A DNA stretch of 64,000 nucleotides from Bacteroidales bacterium (GCA_017427885.1 JAFRRW010000008.1:1-64000); one strand, 5' to 3'; numbered from the stretch's first letter, positions 1 through 8,636 are shown. Numbers and translations: made by a program. Notes: generated from the letters alone by a model not told the origin.

Positions 1-210
1 ATTATCATTCCTACCGTTTATCGCATTGACTACATTGATGCCTTGAAACGTCTCACTCAGAATGGAGAACCGGCAACCATTATAAGAGCTATGGAAAGAG
101 TCCGTTTGTTCAGCAGTGGTCTGGATGGTTCCGATTATGACTCTTTGAGGACTTATCTGGAGCAATGCAATGCTTTCCGGGACGAACAAGAATATATTCT
201 CCGTTTTTAG
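1..210 (+). CDS. Fic-family protein, C-terminal fragment (gene runs off the window)
   Basis: Frame 1 is open from the first base to a TAG at 208-210 and encodes 69 residues. The start, IIIPTVYRIDYIDALKRL, followed by a helical stretch and an NAF-containing tail, resembles the C-terminus of long Fic/DOC proteins (AMP-transferases that modify target proteins). The catalytic HPFx(D/E)GNGR motif would lie upstream, outside the window, so activity cannot be judged. The stretch is visibly AT-richer than the genes after position 460, and the gene converges on the two-component pair, which fits an accessory or transferred neighbour. The family call rests on remembered resemblance of a short tail and is moderate. 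Confidence 0.55.
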   Translation: MIIPTVYRIDYIDALKRLTQNGEPATIIRAMERVRLFSSGLDGSDYDSLRTYLEQCNAFRDEQEYILRF

Positions 211-458
211 TTTTCGACAGTTTTACCCGAATCTGGCTTTGAATTTCGACAAAATTACCGCAAAAAATACAGCTTGCGTTTCGGCTTGGAATTTTAATAA
301 TACGCTGATTATAAGCATACAAAAGTGCTCCCGCCCGGGGCACCCTAAATAGAGCTAACTGCTTGATATAGCGGTTAGCTCTTTTGTTTGTCAATTGTAG
401 GCGGTTGTTTCCGACGTATCTGGGTTTTTGGGCTATTAGAAGAGTAAACCTCAAAACC
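211..458. other. AT-rich convergent intergenic stretch
   Basis: This stretch lies between the Fic-type fragment and the convergent response-regulator gene. It holds a small GC hairpin at 325-343 (GTGCTCC/GGGGCAC, loop CGCCC) and the stronger terminator at 351-385. No convincing coding sequence was found. Confidence 0.5.
351..385 (+). terminator. Rho-independent terminator, mainly for the + strand
   Basis: AGAGCTAAC (351-359) pairs with GTTAGCTCT (374-382). TGC/GCG adds three more pairs, so the stem is about 12 bp with loop TTGATATA, followed by TTT. It ends the Fic-type gene. The opposite strand has only a weak ATTT tail but might also serve the convergent regulator gene. Confidence 0.75.
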
Positions 459-1115
459 CTAACGGACACTGACCAATTCCGTTGCCACTGCGTGGGCGAC
501 GCATTTAATGATGGTGTCAAGGCCGAACTTCCCTTTGATCCGTTCTTTGTAGCTGTCCACCGTGGTGGTGGCTACGCCCAGGGCCGAGGCTATCTGTGCA
601 TTGCTGTAGCCGGCCGTTACAAGTTGAAGGACTTCCAGTTCTTTGGGAGAAAGGGTCTGGGGCTTCCGGGCATCCAGCTGGGCCTTACCGCCGAACAGTT
701 TCACAATCTCCCTTTCAGGCAGGGTTTCGCCGAAGAAGATGCAGTCTCCCTGTGAACACCTCAGGATGGCGTCGGCTATTTCTGCAGGAGAAGAATCCTT
801 GGCAAGATAGCCGCGTGCCCCGTATGTTATGGCCTGTATGATATAGGCGGGTATTTTGTAATGGGAAAGGACAAGTGCCGCGACGTGCGGGAAAGCCGCC
901 CGGAGGATCCCCAACAGCGTAAGGCCGTCAGTCTGTTGTTCCAAAGAGATATCCACGATGGCTACATCAATGTCGGGATGGGCATTGAGATACGCTACGG
1001 CAGCTCCCGAAGTGGTTACGTGAGCGCTCAGCGCTATGTCGGGGTGGTCTTCCAGGGCAATTTTCAGTCCCAGGGCGAAAACAGTGGAATCTTCTACAAG
1101 CAGTACGTTTATCAT
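459..1115 (-). CDS. LuxR/NarL-type response regulator
   Basis: Predicted cytoplasmic DNA-binding regulator of 218 residues. The receiver domain (about 1-120) starts MINVLLVEDS with acidic residues 8-9, the phospho-acceptor Asp55 in VAIVDIS, and Lys106 in YLAKDSS. A LuxR-type helix-turn-helix follows (about 150-215: LSPKELEVLQLVTAGYSNAQIASALGVA). The ATG at 1115 is chosen because it lies one base after the TGA of the upstream kinase and begins exactly at the receiver fold; an upstream in-frame extension would run into the kinase gene. The spacing implies translational coupling, so the two form a kinase/regulator pair. The target is unknown; the palindrome at 3940-3960 is the nearest candidate site. 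Confidence 0.9.
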   Translation of the reverse strand: MINVLLVEDSTVFALGLKIALEDHPDIALSAHVTTSGAAVAYLNAHPDIDVAIVDISLEQQTDGLTLLGILRAAFPHVAALVLSHYKIPAYIIQAITYGARGYLAKDSSPAEIADAILRCSQGDCIFFGETLPEREIVKLFGGKAQLDARKPQTLSPKELEVLQLVTAGYSNAQIASALGVATTTVDSYKERIKGKFGLDTIIKCVAHAVATELVSVR

Positions 1116-1116
1116 A

Positions 1117-3888
1117 TCAGAGATGTATGGTAACTTCGCAGCCTCCTTCCGGGAGGTTCCGGGCCGAAAGGCTGGCGCCGATCTTTTCAAGAAGCGCCGT
1201 GGTTATTACAAGTCCCAGGTGACCGGGCTTTGAAAGAGAGCGGAGGGTCTTTTCGTCCATTCCGGGACCGCTGTCAATAATGGATATGTGGTCTTCTCCT
1301 GCGTCCAGAAGGACTTTTCCACCCGGCGGAGAGAACTTTACGGCATTGTCTATCAGGTTCCTGAGGCAGGTGGTGAGCATATTGCGGTCGGTAATGACGG
1401 TGAGCCCTTCGGGGATTCGGGTGACGACGGGCTTGTCTTCGATGATGTTCTGTACGATTTCAGCAAGGTCTTCCTCCCTCATAACAGGCTTGAGTACATC
1501 CTTCTGGCTTACTGACCACATAAGAATGTTCTCCAGAAGCGCGGATGTGCGCTCAGCCGCGGAACCGATGGCTTTGATACCTTCCTTGAGATGCTCTTCG
1601 GAAGCGTCGCTAAGCGATTCGGATAAGGTCTTGATTCCGGAAACAGGGTTGCGCAAATCGTGGGAAACAATATCGAAGAATTGGTTGCGTGTGTCCAGTT
1701 CTTCCTGTAACACCAGAGTCCGCTGGAGGTTTTCCCGGTACTTGACGAACAACCACAAGGCCCCGGCAAAAACCAGGAGGTAGAGCAACAGGAAGGGCCA
1801 GCGAAGCAGAAGCGCGGGACGGACCCGGAACGACTTTGCAAATGGAGCCTCCTGCCACCGGCCGAAAATGTCCGTGCATTGGATCTCCAGCGTGTACCGT
1901 CTTGGGAACAGGCTGTTGTACCGGCCTTCCAACCTTGGATAATCGACATTGATCCAATCTTTGTCCACTCCCGAAAGCTTGTACCGATACCTGAGAAGAG
2001 ATGCCAGGGGAATGTCTTTTACGGAAAAAGCGAACGACAGTCCGGTATCTGACAGGAGAAAGTCTGAAAGGAGGATCTCCTGCTTGTCAGCCAGGGCAAG
2101 AAGGCTGTCAGGGTGGAAAACAACTGCGCCGGAGGCCCCTCCGAAGGCCAGGGAACCGTCTGCCAGGGCGCAGGAGACCTTCTCTCCGTAGATGTCCGAG
2201 GGGAAACCAAGGCCTTTCCCGGCCCGGCCGGTATGGCCGTCGGTGTCTATGAAATACAACCCTTCTTCCGTTCCGGCCCAGAGGCGGCCTGCCGCATCGG
2301 CCTCGATGGACTGGACCAGCGTGCCGTCCAGGAAATGCTTTCCGGAAGGGCTCCAGATACCGCCTCGGGTGGATGCCCAGACGATACCGTCTTCCGTCAG
2401 GCAGAGGTCCGTGACATAATCGTCCGGTATGGATGAATTGCCGCGGTAGTATTTGGTTACGAGGCCGGTATCCTTGTCAATGATATTCATCCCCGCCTGC
2501 GTCGTGGCAAAGACAAGGTTCCCTTTGGCATCTTCAATCAGCCGGCTGCCAAGTCGGGAACTTAAATAAATATTGGAATCTACCTGAGGCGAAGGGTAGC
2601 GGAAAGGGCTTAGCCAGCAGTCCGGCAGCGTCCTGCCGATCTTGCGGTCCCAATGGTTAAGTCCCACACCCTCCCAGGTAACCACCCAGAAGCGCCCCTT
2701 TGAATCTTCCAGGAAATCGGCAATCCAGTTGGAGGTGCTCTTGTCACCCCACGCCGCCGGATCCTGTTCTTTCGGCAGCGGGCCGGAAACCTTGCCGTGG
2801 CTGCGCCTGTCCCCTTTCCAAATATCGAATCCGGTATTGTTCCACAGTCCGACGTACACGGTCCCTTCGCTGTCTTCATATAAGCAGGACACACGCTCCT
2901 CCGCGGTTCCTATCCACAACTTTCCCCGGCTGTCCTCCATTATGGCCTTTACATTGTCCCGGGAAACGTCGTGTACTTGCTGGAACTCCGGACACAGTAC
3001 TGACAGACCGTTGTCTCCTCCCACCCACAGGTTGCCCCGACTGTCCTCGAAGATGCAGTAAAGTTCGTCGGAAGCAGGATGATAAACGGGCGAGTCTGCA
3101 GGGGCGTCCATATCTACCAGGGCGAGTCCGTATGAACCCGCAGCCCATAGCCTGCCCAGATGATCGGTAAGGAGACGGGCGTGGGAAACCGGAAGGCGCT
3201 CGCCCGGGATGAAGGTTCCGTCCACGTAGGTATATAGTATCGACTGAGGGTCATCGAAGACATACAGGATGCCGTGAACTTCGGCATAATGTCCGTAACC
3301 AAGTACGTAATCGCCAGAAGGATACTCAACAGAAGGATGTTCCTTGTCTTTAATATACTGGGTACGGACAAGGCGGCCACCCGGCCAAAGCTTTCCGGCC
3401 GAGTCCTCAAATATCTGAAAATACGGATAATCCCCTTCGTGGTCCCGTTTGTCATAGCGGCAACGGGCTTTCTCGCAGATACCGGCGTCATATGTGAGTT
3501 TGAGGAGCGTCGTGTCTCCGACCATAGCCCAGACATAGCCGTCGGAATCTGTCATAAGGGCCCTCATGTTACCCCTGGGCCCTTCCAAGAAGCCGTCTTT
3601 CTGTTTTACGTACAGGCCTTCCCCGGTGCCCACCCACAGTCTGTTGTCCCTGTCAACCGTGATCGCATTAACCCATCCTGTCTCTTTCCAGACCTTGAAG
3701 CGGGCCCCGTCGAAGCGGCAGAGGCCGCCACGGGTTCCCACCCACAGGAAGCCGTCGGCATCCTGCGCAATGGCGTAAACGGAATTGGAAGGCAGGCCGT
3801 CGGCGCTGGAGTAATTCACGAAACGGCCTTCAATGGCACCAAGGCTATATGAAAGCAGCAGGCACAGTATGACGGCAATACGTTTCAT
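1117..3888 (-). CDS. Sensor histidine kinase with periplasmic two-component propeller
   Basis: 923 residues. Order of parts: signal peptide (MKRIAVILCLLLSYSLGA); a long periplasmic region with many Reg_prop blades (repeats such as DADGFLWVGTRGGLCRFDG, DNRLWVGTGEGL, DSRGNLWVGGDNGL); a Y_Y_Y domain; one membrane helix (about 700-720); a dimerisation domain with the phospho-acceptor His near 743 (DIVSHDLRNP); and an ATPase domain with N-box (LRNLIDNAVKFS) and DSGPGM. It resembles the sensing half of Bacteroides hybrid two-component systems, but the regulator is a separate LuxR-type protein rather than a fused AraC domain. The ligand is unknown; in the family it is often a glycan fragment. The ATG at 3888 is preferred over an upstream TTG at 3897, which falls inside the -7 box. 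Confidence 0.93.
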   Translation of the reverse strand: MKRIAVILCLLLSYSLGAIEGRFVNYSSADGLPSNSVYAIAQDADGFLWVGTRGGLCRFDGARFKVWKETGWVNAITVDRDNRLWVGTGEGLYVKQKDGFLEGPRGNMRALMTDSDGYVWAMVGDTTLLKLTYDAGICEKARCRYDKRDHEGDYPYFQIFEDSAGKLWPGGRLVRTQYIKDKEHPSVEYPSGDYVLGYGHYAEVHGILYVFDDPQSILYTYVDGTFIPGERLPVSHARLLTDHLGRLWAAGSYGLALVDMDAPADSPVYHPASDELYCIFEDSRGNLWVGGDNGLSVLCPEFQQVHDVSRDNVKAIMEDSRGKLWIGTAEERVSCLYEDSEGTVYVGLWNNTGFDIWKGDRRSHGKVSGPLPKEQDPAAWGDKSTSNWIADFLEDSKGRFWVVTWEGVGLNHWDRKIGRTLPDCWLSPFRYPSPQVDSNIYLSSRLGSRLIEDAKGNLVFATTQAGMNIIDKDTGLVTKYYRGNSSIPDDYVTDLCLTEDGIVWASTRGGIWSPSGKHFLDGTLVQSIEADAAGRLWAGTEEGLYFIDTDGHTGRAGKGLGFPSDIYGEKVSCALADGSLAFGGASGAVVFHPDSLLALADKQEILLSDFLLSDTGLSFAFSVKDIPLASLLRYRYKLSGVDKDWINVDYPRLEGRYNSLFPRRYTLEIQCTDIFGRWQEAPFAKSFRVRPALLLRWPFLLLYLLVFAGALWLFVKYRENLQRTLVLQEELDTRNQFFDIVSHDLRNPVSGIKTLSESLSDASEEHLKEGIKAIGSAAERTSALLENILMWSVSQKDVLKPVMREEDLAEIVQNIIEDKPVVTRIPEGLTVITDRNMLTTCLRNLIDNAVKFSPPGGKVLLDAGEDHISIIDSGPGMDEKTLRSLSKPGHLGLVITTALLEKIGASLSARNLPEGGCEVTIHL

Positions 3889-3894
3889 TAAAAG

Positions 3895-3902
3895 CAAAGA
3901 TA
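3895..3902 (-). promoter_or_regulatory. -7 promoter box of the sensor kinase gene
   Basis: The minus strand reads TATCTTTG, a perfect TAnnTTTG. Only six bases separate it from the ATG at 3888, so the transcript is probably leaderless or nearly so. Confidence 0.7.
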
Positions 3903-3939
3903 GATTATTCGGGAAAGAAAACGGATATAAAACAACGCC

Positions 3940-3960
3940 TTGTGGTGGATTTCACCACAA
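3940..3960. promoter_or_regulatory. Palindromic operator candidate in a divergent promoter region
   Basis: TTGTGGTG-GATTT-CACCACAA is a perfect 8-bp inverted repeat with a 5-bp spacer. It lies between the kinase and WG-protein genes, 19 bp upstream of the plus -7 box (3980) and 37 bp upstream of the minus -7 box. It has no T-run and sits where transcription of both strands begins, so a protein-binding site is more likely than a terminator. The LuxR-type regulator is the obvious candidate ligand, by inference from position only. Confidence 0.6.
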
Positions 3961-3979
3961 AAGGGACAGTGCACAGGGC

Positions 3980-3987
3980 TATCTTTG
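3980..3987 (+). promoter_or_regulatory. -7 promoter box of the WG-repeat gene
   Basis: TATCTTTG, a perfect TAnnTTTG, 18 bases before the ATG at 4006. No clear TTG lies at the usual -33 distance, which would fit a promoter dependent on an activator at 3940-3960. Confidence 0.65.
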
Positions 3988-4005
3988 CAGAAAATAGGTT
4001 GCTTT

Positions 4006-5982
4006 ATGAAACGTATCCTGCCTTTTATGATTCTTCTTCTGGCGTCGCCGTGCATATGGGCGCAGGCCGGATTGAGTCAGGGAGAGGCCGTGGTTCAGAC
4101 CACCCCCAATCCTACCGCCGCCAAGAAACACTGTCCGCACTGCGGCATTACCATGGGGAATATCACCTATCCCTGGCAGCATGAAACCTGGTGTCCGTAT
4201 TATCGCAGCCAAGGTTCTTCGGGCGGAGGGGGTTCATCCTCCGTCTCCTCTTCCGTAACCGGGACCGCATTGGGCGTAGGTGCAGCCGTGCTCGGCAGCG
4301 CTCTGTCAAGCCTGATAACGGGAGCAATGGATCATAGCAGCGGGGATAACAATTATTACAGCAACGACAGTTTCGGCGGACAACTATCGTTCAAGACCGA
4401 TTATTACAGTGACGACGACCACACCTGCGTCGTTCTTCGGGATCCCAAGACCGGCAAGAAAGGTATCTGGCACAACGCCTATGTCTTCGATCACAAAGGC
4501 AAGAATCCCCAGCCGACATCGGGTTTCTGGATCCTGCAACCGGAGTATGAGCAGATTTATATGGGAGAGCATATGAGCAAGCCTTACGCCGTCACCGTCA
4601 AGGAAACCTCCAAGAAAGGAAGTACCCGGGGAGAATGGAACGTGTATGAATTCGGTCTGGGCAACATGTGCTATAAAGGGCATTACTCTCTCATATCGCC
4701 TTTCCCTGCCACGGATGTGGAGTTTTCCCTGAAAAACGGGAAAATAATGCTTCAAAAGCAGGATGCCGCAGGGAAGCCCGTCTGGGGTCTTTACAAAGTC
4801 GCACGCGCAGGGGCCGACGAGATAAAGAAGCACCCAATCACTCTCAAGGAACTTGCATCTCCCCAGTTCGACAGCATTCAGTTCTATGGCACGCAGAACA
4901 TTGTGTGGAAGGGTGGCCGCGCAGGCGTAATGGATGATGACGGGAAGGAATTGATTCCCGTGAAATACAAAGATGTAGGAACTGTCACCGGGAAGAAGAA
5001 ATGGACCTGGGCGGCTGCCGACGACGGCTCGGCCGGTCTCATAAACACCCGGGGCGAAACCCTCCTGCCTTTCGTCCATTCCAGCATACACGTTGATGAG
5101 TATGGCGTATCTGCCCGCAGGAATGGGGAGGAGAAATACTTTGTCCTGCTTGAGGACGGTTCCGCGAGCGAAGCCGTGTATGACGAGGTCACGTTCACGA
5201 AAGACGGCTACGTATTCTCCAGGGACGGCTTATACGGCTTCGCTACGCCGCAGGGAAAGACCGTGCTGGAGCCGAAGTTCGAGGGGATCCAGATAGTGGA
5301 CCACGACCCCGAACTGGTGGACTTCTCCCCGCTCAACAACGAATATGTGGGGAAGAAGATGTTCTTTGTGAAGAAAGACGGCAGGTGGGGAGTGAAGCAT
5401 TTCACCGACGGGACATATATCCTCGAGCCCCTGATCCTTGACAGGAGCAAGGTCCTTTACTATCTGGGCACTCTGAAGACTACGGATTATTATATGATGG
5501 CGCGGAACCAGCGCAAGGGCTACAGCGAAAAGAAGGACGAGTTTGAAACCCAGGCTCAGTTTGATGCCAGAAAGGCCGATCCGGCCGCCGACAAGGCTTA
5601 CGTGGACAAGAAGATGGAGGGCTTCCCCCTGCAGTTCCTTCAATCCCAGATCGCCAAGGCTGTCGGGTACAATACCGGGATGACCATAAACTGGCACGAC
5701 TACGATGCCGACAGGGGCGCATTCCCCTTCACCAGCAATCTCTCTGCGATTCCGGTTTATTATCTTACCGTTCCCATCGAAGAGGGCCCTGCATTCAGGC
5801 AGGCGCTGTCTTCCGTACGCACCAAGGACCTGCTACAGACTGTCAAGGTGTTCATATACCAACATTTCGCACAAATTGCCGAGATGGATGTCACGCTTCC
5901 TTCCGGCAAGACTTACCATTACGTCAATCCGGGCCTCCAAGGTTATTCCGGCCCCATTGTTAATTATTCAGACTTATATTAA
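4006..5982 (+). CDS. Exported WG-repeat protein with a zinc-knuckle-like N-terminus
   Basis: 658 residues from the ATG at 4006, which begins a clean Sec signal peptide (MKRILPFMILLLASPCIWAQ). After it comes KHCPHCGITMG...HETWCPYY, a C-x2-C...H-x3-C arrangement that could bind zinc. A Gly/Ser-rich linker and a small hydrophobic Gly/Ala segment follow (about 80-100). The rest carries degenerate WG-type repeats (WGLYKV, AGVMDDDGKELIPVKY, AGLINTRGETLLP, YGFATPQGKTVLEPKF, WGVKHFTDGTYILEP). The function of WG-repeat proteins is largely unknown. It is divergent from the sensor kinase and followed 11 nt later by another exported protein, so the regulator pair may control both. In-frame codons upstream of 4006 precede the promoter and were rejected. 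Confidence 0.8.
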   Translation: MKRILPFMILLLASPCIWAQAGLSQGEAVVQTTPNPTAAKKHCPHCGITMGNITYPWQHETWCPYYRSQGSSGGGGSSSVSSSVTGTALGVGAAVLGSALSSLITGAMDHSSGDNNYYSNDSFGGQLSFKTDYYSDDDHTCVVLRDPKTGKKGIWHNAYVFDHKGKNPQPTSGFWILQPEYEQIYMGEHMSKPYAVTVKETSKKGSTRGEWNVYEFGLGNMCYKGHYSLISPFPATDVEFSLKNGKIMLQKQDAAGKPVWGLYKVARAGADEIKKHPITLKELASPQFDSIQFYGTQNIVWKGGRAGVMDDDGKELIPVKYKDVGTVTGKKKWTWAAADDGSAGLINTRGETLLPFVHSSIHVDEYGVSARRNGEEKYFVLLEDGSASEAVYDEVTFTKDGYVFSRDGLYGFATPQGKTVLEPKFEGIQIVDHDPELVDFSPLNNEYVGKKMFFVKKDGRWGVKHFTDGTYILEPLILDRSKVLYYLGTLKTTDYYMMARNQRKGYSEKKDEFETQAQFDARKADPAADKAYVDKKMEGFPLQFLQSQIAKAVGYNTGMTINWHDYDADRGAFPFTSNLSAIPVYYLTVPIEEGPAFRQALSSVRTKDLLQTVKVFIYQHFAQIAEMDVTLPSGKTYHYVNPGLQGYSGPIVNYSDLY

Positions 5983-5993
5983 AACTTTTGATT

Positions 5994-6644
5994 ATGAAAC
6001 GTTTGTCTATTATTGCGCTGACAGCGCTCCTTTCCGTGGCCCTGTATGCCCAAGACGGGTGCCTTGGGATGAAATTCGGCAATTATGAAATTAAACAGGA
6101 TAAAGGGAAATGGGGCGGAGTCCCGGTCCTGAACATCTGGGACAACGCAACCGGCACCTGGGTCACGTCCGGAAAGATAGATAAGAAGGGAGGGCTCTTC
6201 CTCTTCCCTAAAACAGATGTCACGTATATTCAGGGAGACCGGTATGTACCGGAGGCCCAGGGCCTGTTGGAAATCAGCAACGCCTGCCGGCACGGCAAGG
6301 GAGTGGACGCCCCGAAGAACAACTGGATCTGCTGGCATCACGGCGTCTACCGGATAGAAAACGACCAACTTGTCCCCGTCGTGGAGTCCGGAGATTTATT
6401 GGAGTATGCCTATCGCTGGGAAGCCCGGTATGCCGCCTTCTCCGTCGTCCCCAACCATGCCTTGATTCTAGGCGTCTACAAGAAATCGGAAAAAGAAGGC
6501 TATTCCATTTTCAATCTTGACGGCGAGCGTATCTATGACAACGTGAAGGATTTCAATTATAAGGATGAACCCAGCCTGTACGTCCAACTTGAAGACGGCA
6601 CCTGGCATCACCTTGATCCTGCCGACGGCAGTCTGGTCGATTAG
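5994..6644 (+). CDS. Exported protein of unknown function
   Basis: 216 residues with a signal peptide (MKRLSIIALTALLSVALYAQ). The mature part contains WG-like phrases (GKWGGVPVLNIWDNATGTWVTSGKIDKKGGLFLFP; YSIFNLDGERIYDNVKDFN), so it may be a small relative of the preceding WG-repeat protein. The 11-nt gap suggests one transcript. The ATG at 5994 was chosen over a TTG at 5988. Its stop lies 8 nt from the stop of the convergent transporter gene. I do not recognise a family. Confidence 0.75.
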   Translation: MKRLSIIALTALLSVALYAQDGCLGMKFGNYEIKQDKGKWGGVPVLNIWDNATGTWVTSGKIDKKGGLFLFPKTDVTYIQGDRYVPEAQGLLEISNACRHGKGVDAPKNNWICWHHGVYRIENDQLVPVVESGDLLEYAYRWEARYAAFSVVPNHALILGVYKKSEKEGYSIFNLDGERIYDNVKDFNYKDEPSLYVQLEDGTWHHLDPADGSLVD

Positions 6645-6652
6645 CCCGGAGA

Positions 6653-7675
6653 TCAGTTCCCTGCGGCGACGATGCAGGCAAGGCCTGCGATGAAGAGGCA
6701 GAACATCAGGGCGAGAAGACCGTAGACGCCCTTCCGGGCTCCCTTGAATTCCTTCCAGATGAAGACGCCCCAGATGGCGGCGATCATCGGCGCGCCCTGT
6801 CCGAGCGCGTAGGATACGGCCGGGCCTGCCTTTTCCGCAGTGATGTAGCTGAGGGCAGTACCGAGACACCAGATGGCGCCTCCAAGTATGCCTACGAGGT
6901 GGGCCTTGAAGCCTCCCTTGAAATACTGTCCGTAGGAGACGGGTTCCCCGACGAAGGGCTTCTGCATCACCAGGGTGTTGAACAGGAAGTTGCTCAGGAG
7001 CACTCCCAGGGTGAAGATCACTATCGCAGTGTACGGCGTGACCTTGCCCGCAGCCGGGGTGACGAAATTCGCCGTGTCCATCGCCCGCATCACGAAGGAT
7101 GAGAAGAAGGACATCACGATTCCCGCGATCAGGGCCAGTACGATACCCTTTTTCTGGTCAGCCTTTGATATCCCGCTCTCGCCTTTTCGGCTGGCCGCGA
7201 CGCCGTTGCAGACGATGGCCAGCACCACAAGGGCGACTCCTATTGCAAGCAGGACCAGGTTCCCTGTCTTTGATCCCTGCTGGAGGGCCACCCTGTAGTT
7301 GTTGACCACGCCAAGGACCAGCGCCAGTCCGACTCCCAGGGGGAAGGCCACCGAGAGGCCGGCGATCGAGGTGGATGCGGACAGGAGGATGTTGGAGGCG
7401 TTGAAGATGATTCCGCCGAGCAGGAGCCACAGGATGCTGGAGGAGGATGCCTGTTTCAGGTCGGCCAGGAAGGGCCTTCCGGCATCGCCGATGCTTCCGG
7501 CAGTGAAAGCTAGAAGCAGGGCGAACAGGACCATTCCTATGACATAATCCCAATAGAACAATTCATATCTCCAACTCTTGGCTGCCAGTTTCTGGGTGTT
7601 TCCCCAGGAGCCCCAGCACAGCATCGTGACGAAGCAGAGGATGACTGCAAGCGTGTAACCGTTGACTATAAACAT
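6653..7675 (-). CDS. DMT-superfamily sugar permease (GRP/ureide-permease-like)
   Basis: 340 residues with about ten hydrophobic helices, beginning MFIVNGYTLAVILCFVTMLCWGSWGNTQKLA, a sequence I associate with Bacteroidetes GRP/ureide-permease-like transporters. It is predicted to be an inner-membrane sugar importer. The gene lies 12 nt after the ribokinase gene on the same strand, so ribose or a ribose-containing nucleoside is the likely substrate, by context only. Related proteins are sometimes annotated as multidrug DMT permeases or rhamnose transporters. Confidence 0.75.
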   Translation of the reverse strand: MFIVNGYTLAVILCFVTMLCWGSWGNTQKLAAKSWRYELFYWDYVIGMVLFALLLAFTAGSIGDAGRPFLADLKQASSSSILWLLLGGIIFNASNILLSASTSIAGLSVAFPLGVGLALVLGVVNNYRVALQQGSKTGNLVLLAIGVALVVLAIVCNGVAASRKGESGISKADQKKGIVLALIAGIVMSFFSSFVMRAMDTANFVTPAAGKVTPYTAIVIFTLGVLLSNFLFNTLVMQKPFVGEPVSYGQYFKGGFKAHLVGILGGAIWCLGTALSYITAEKAGPAVSYALGQGAPMIAAIWGVFIWKEFKGARKGVYGLLALMFCLFIAGLACIVAAGN

Positions 7676-7687
7676 ATAGGTAAGGAT

Positions 7688-8605
7688 TTAACTGTTCAGG
7701 ATTTCGTCCACCTCATAGCGGCTGGGGACTCCGGACTGGGCGCCCGGACGGGTTACGGCGATGGAGGAAGCGACCGTGGCGAAACGGGCCGCGTCGATAA
7801 GGGACTTCCCTTCGGAAAGTGCGGTTACCAGGGCCCCGTTGTATACGTCTCCCGCCCCAACCGTATCGACGGCTGTCACCGGGCGGGCCGGGACGAGGTC
7901 GCAGGAATCTCTCCTGCAGACAAGAGACCCGGCGCTTCCCAGGGTGATGATCACATTCTCGACTCCTTGTGCGATAAGCGTTTCCGCTGCCCTGCGGGCG
8001 TCTTCGGCATAGTTGATCCTGATGCCCGTCAGTTTCTCCGCCTCCGTTTCGTTGGGAGTGATGAGCCAGAGCTTGCTGAGCACTTCGGAGGGGATCGGCT
8101 CTGAAATCGGTGCGGGGTTGAGGATTATGCGTACTCCCGCCCTGTACGCCACGTTGACGGCGTGGAAGACGGTCTCCAGGGGAATCTCAAGTTGGAGAAG
8201 AAGGTATTGGGCCAGGGCTATCTCCCATCCCGCCGCGTCTATGTCCTGGGGGAGGAATTCCCCGTTGGCGCCGGGTGCGACCGCGATGCAGTTCTCCCCG
8301 TCGTCGGCTACGAAAATGAGCGCGGTTCCCGTGGGTGAAGTGCCGCTGAATTTCATCAGGGAAGTGTCGATCCCGTCGGCGGCGAAGGTTTCCTTTAGCA
8401 TATGACCCTGCAGGTCGTCTCCCACGCAGGTCAGGAAGAGGACGTCTCCTCCCAGCCGCCCGGCGGCCACTGCCTGGTTCGCACCCTTCCCTCCGTTGGT
8501 CTGGCGGAAACGGCCTCCTCCTACGGTCTCTCCCGGCCGTGGAAGGCTCCTTACATAGGCGGTCATGTCAATGTTGGAACTGCCCGCAACTATTATCTTG
8601 CCCAT
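7688..8605 (-). CDS. rbsK: Ribokinase (PfkB family)
   Basis: 305 residues. Phosphorylates ribose to ribose-5-phosphate in the cytoplasm. It shows the PfkB signatures: N-terminal GSSNIDM and GGKGANQAVAAGRLG (sugar binding) and C-terminal DTVGAGDVYNGALVTAL with the catalytic Asp in GAGD. The NPAP and TPNETEAEKLTG segments are typical of ribokinases. The ATG at 8605 starts MGKIIVAGSSNIDM and lies 15 nt after a -7 box; the upstream TTG was rejected. It precedes the permease gene and is divergent from purF, whose substrate PRPP is made from ribose-5-phosphate. Another PfkB sugar kinase specificity is possible. Confidence 0.88.
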   Translation of the reverse strand: MGKIIVAGSSNIDMTAYVRSLPRPGETVGGGRFRQTNGGKGANQAVAAGRLGGDVLFLTCVGDDLQGHMLKETFAADGIDTSLMKFSGTSPTGTALIFVADDGENCIAVAPGANGEFLPQDIDAAGWEIALAQYLLLQLEIPLETVFHAVNVAYRAGVRIILNPAPISEPIPSEVLSKLWLITPNETEAEKLTGIRINYAEDARRAAETLIAQGVENVIITLGSAGSLVCRRDSCDLVPARPVTAVDTVGAGDVYNGALVTALSEGKSLIDAARFATVASSIAVTRPGAQSGVPSRYEVDEILNS

Positions 8606-8620
8606 ATGATCAGTTTTCTT

Positions 8621-8628
8621 CAAATATA
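8621..8628 (-). promoter_or_regulatory. -7 promoter box of rbsK
   Basis: The minus strand reads TATATTTG, a perfect TAnnTTTG, 15 nt before the rbsK ATG. Confidence 0.65.
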
Positions 8629-8636
8629 GGCAATAA

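Noticed and set aside
325-343. GC-rich hairpin considered as a tRNA arm or attachment site
   Set aside because: No cloverleaf, no CCA end and no second copy in the window.
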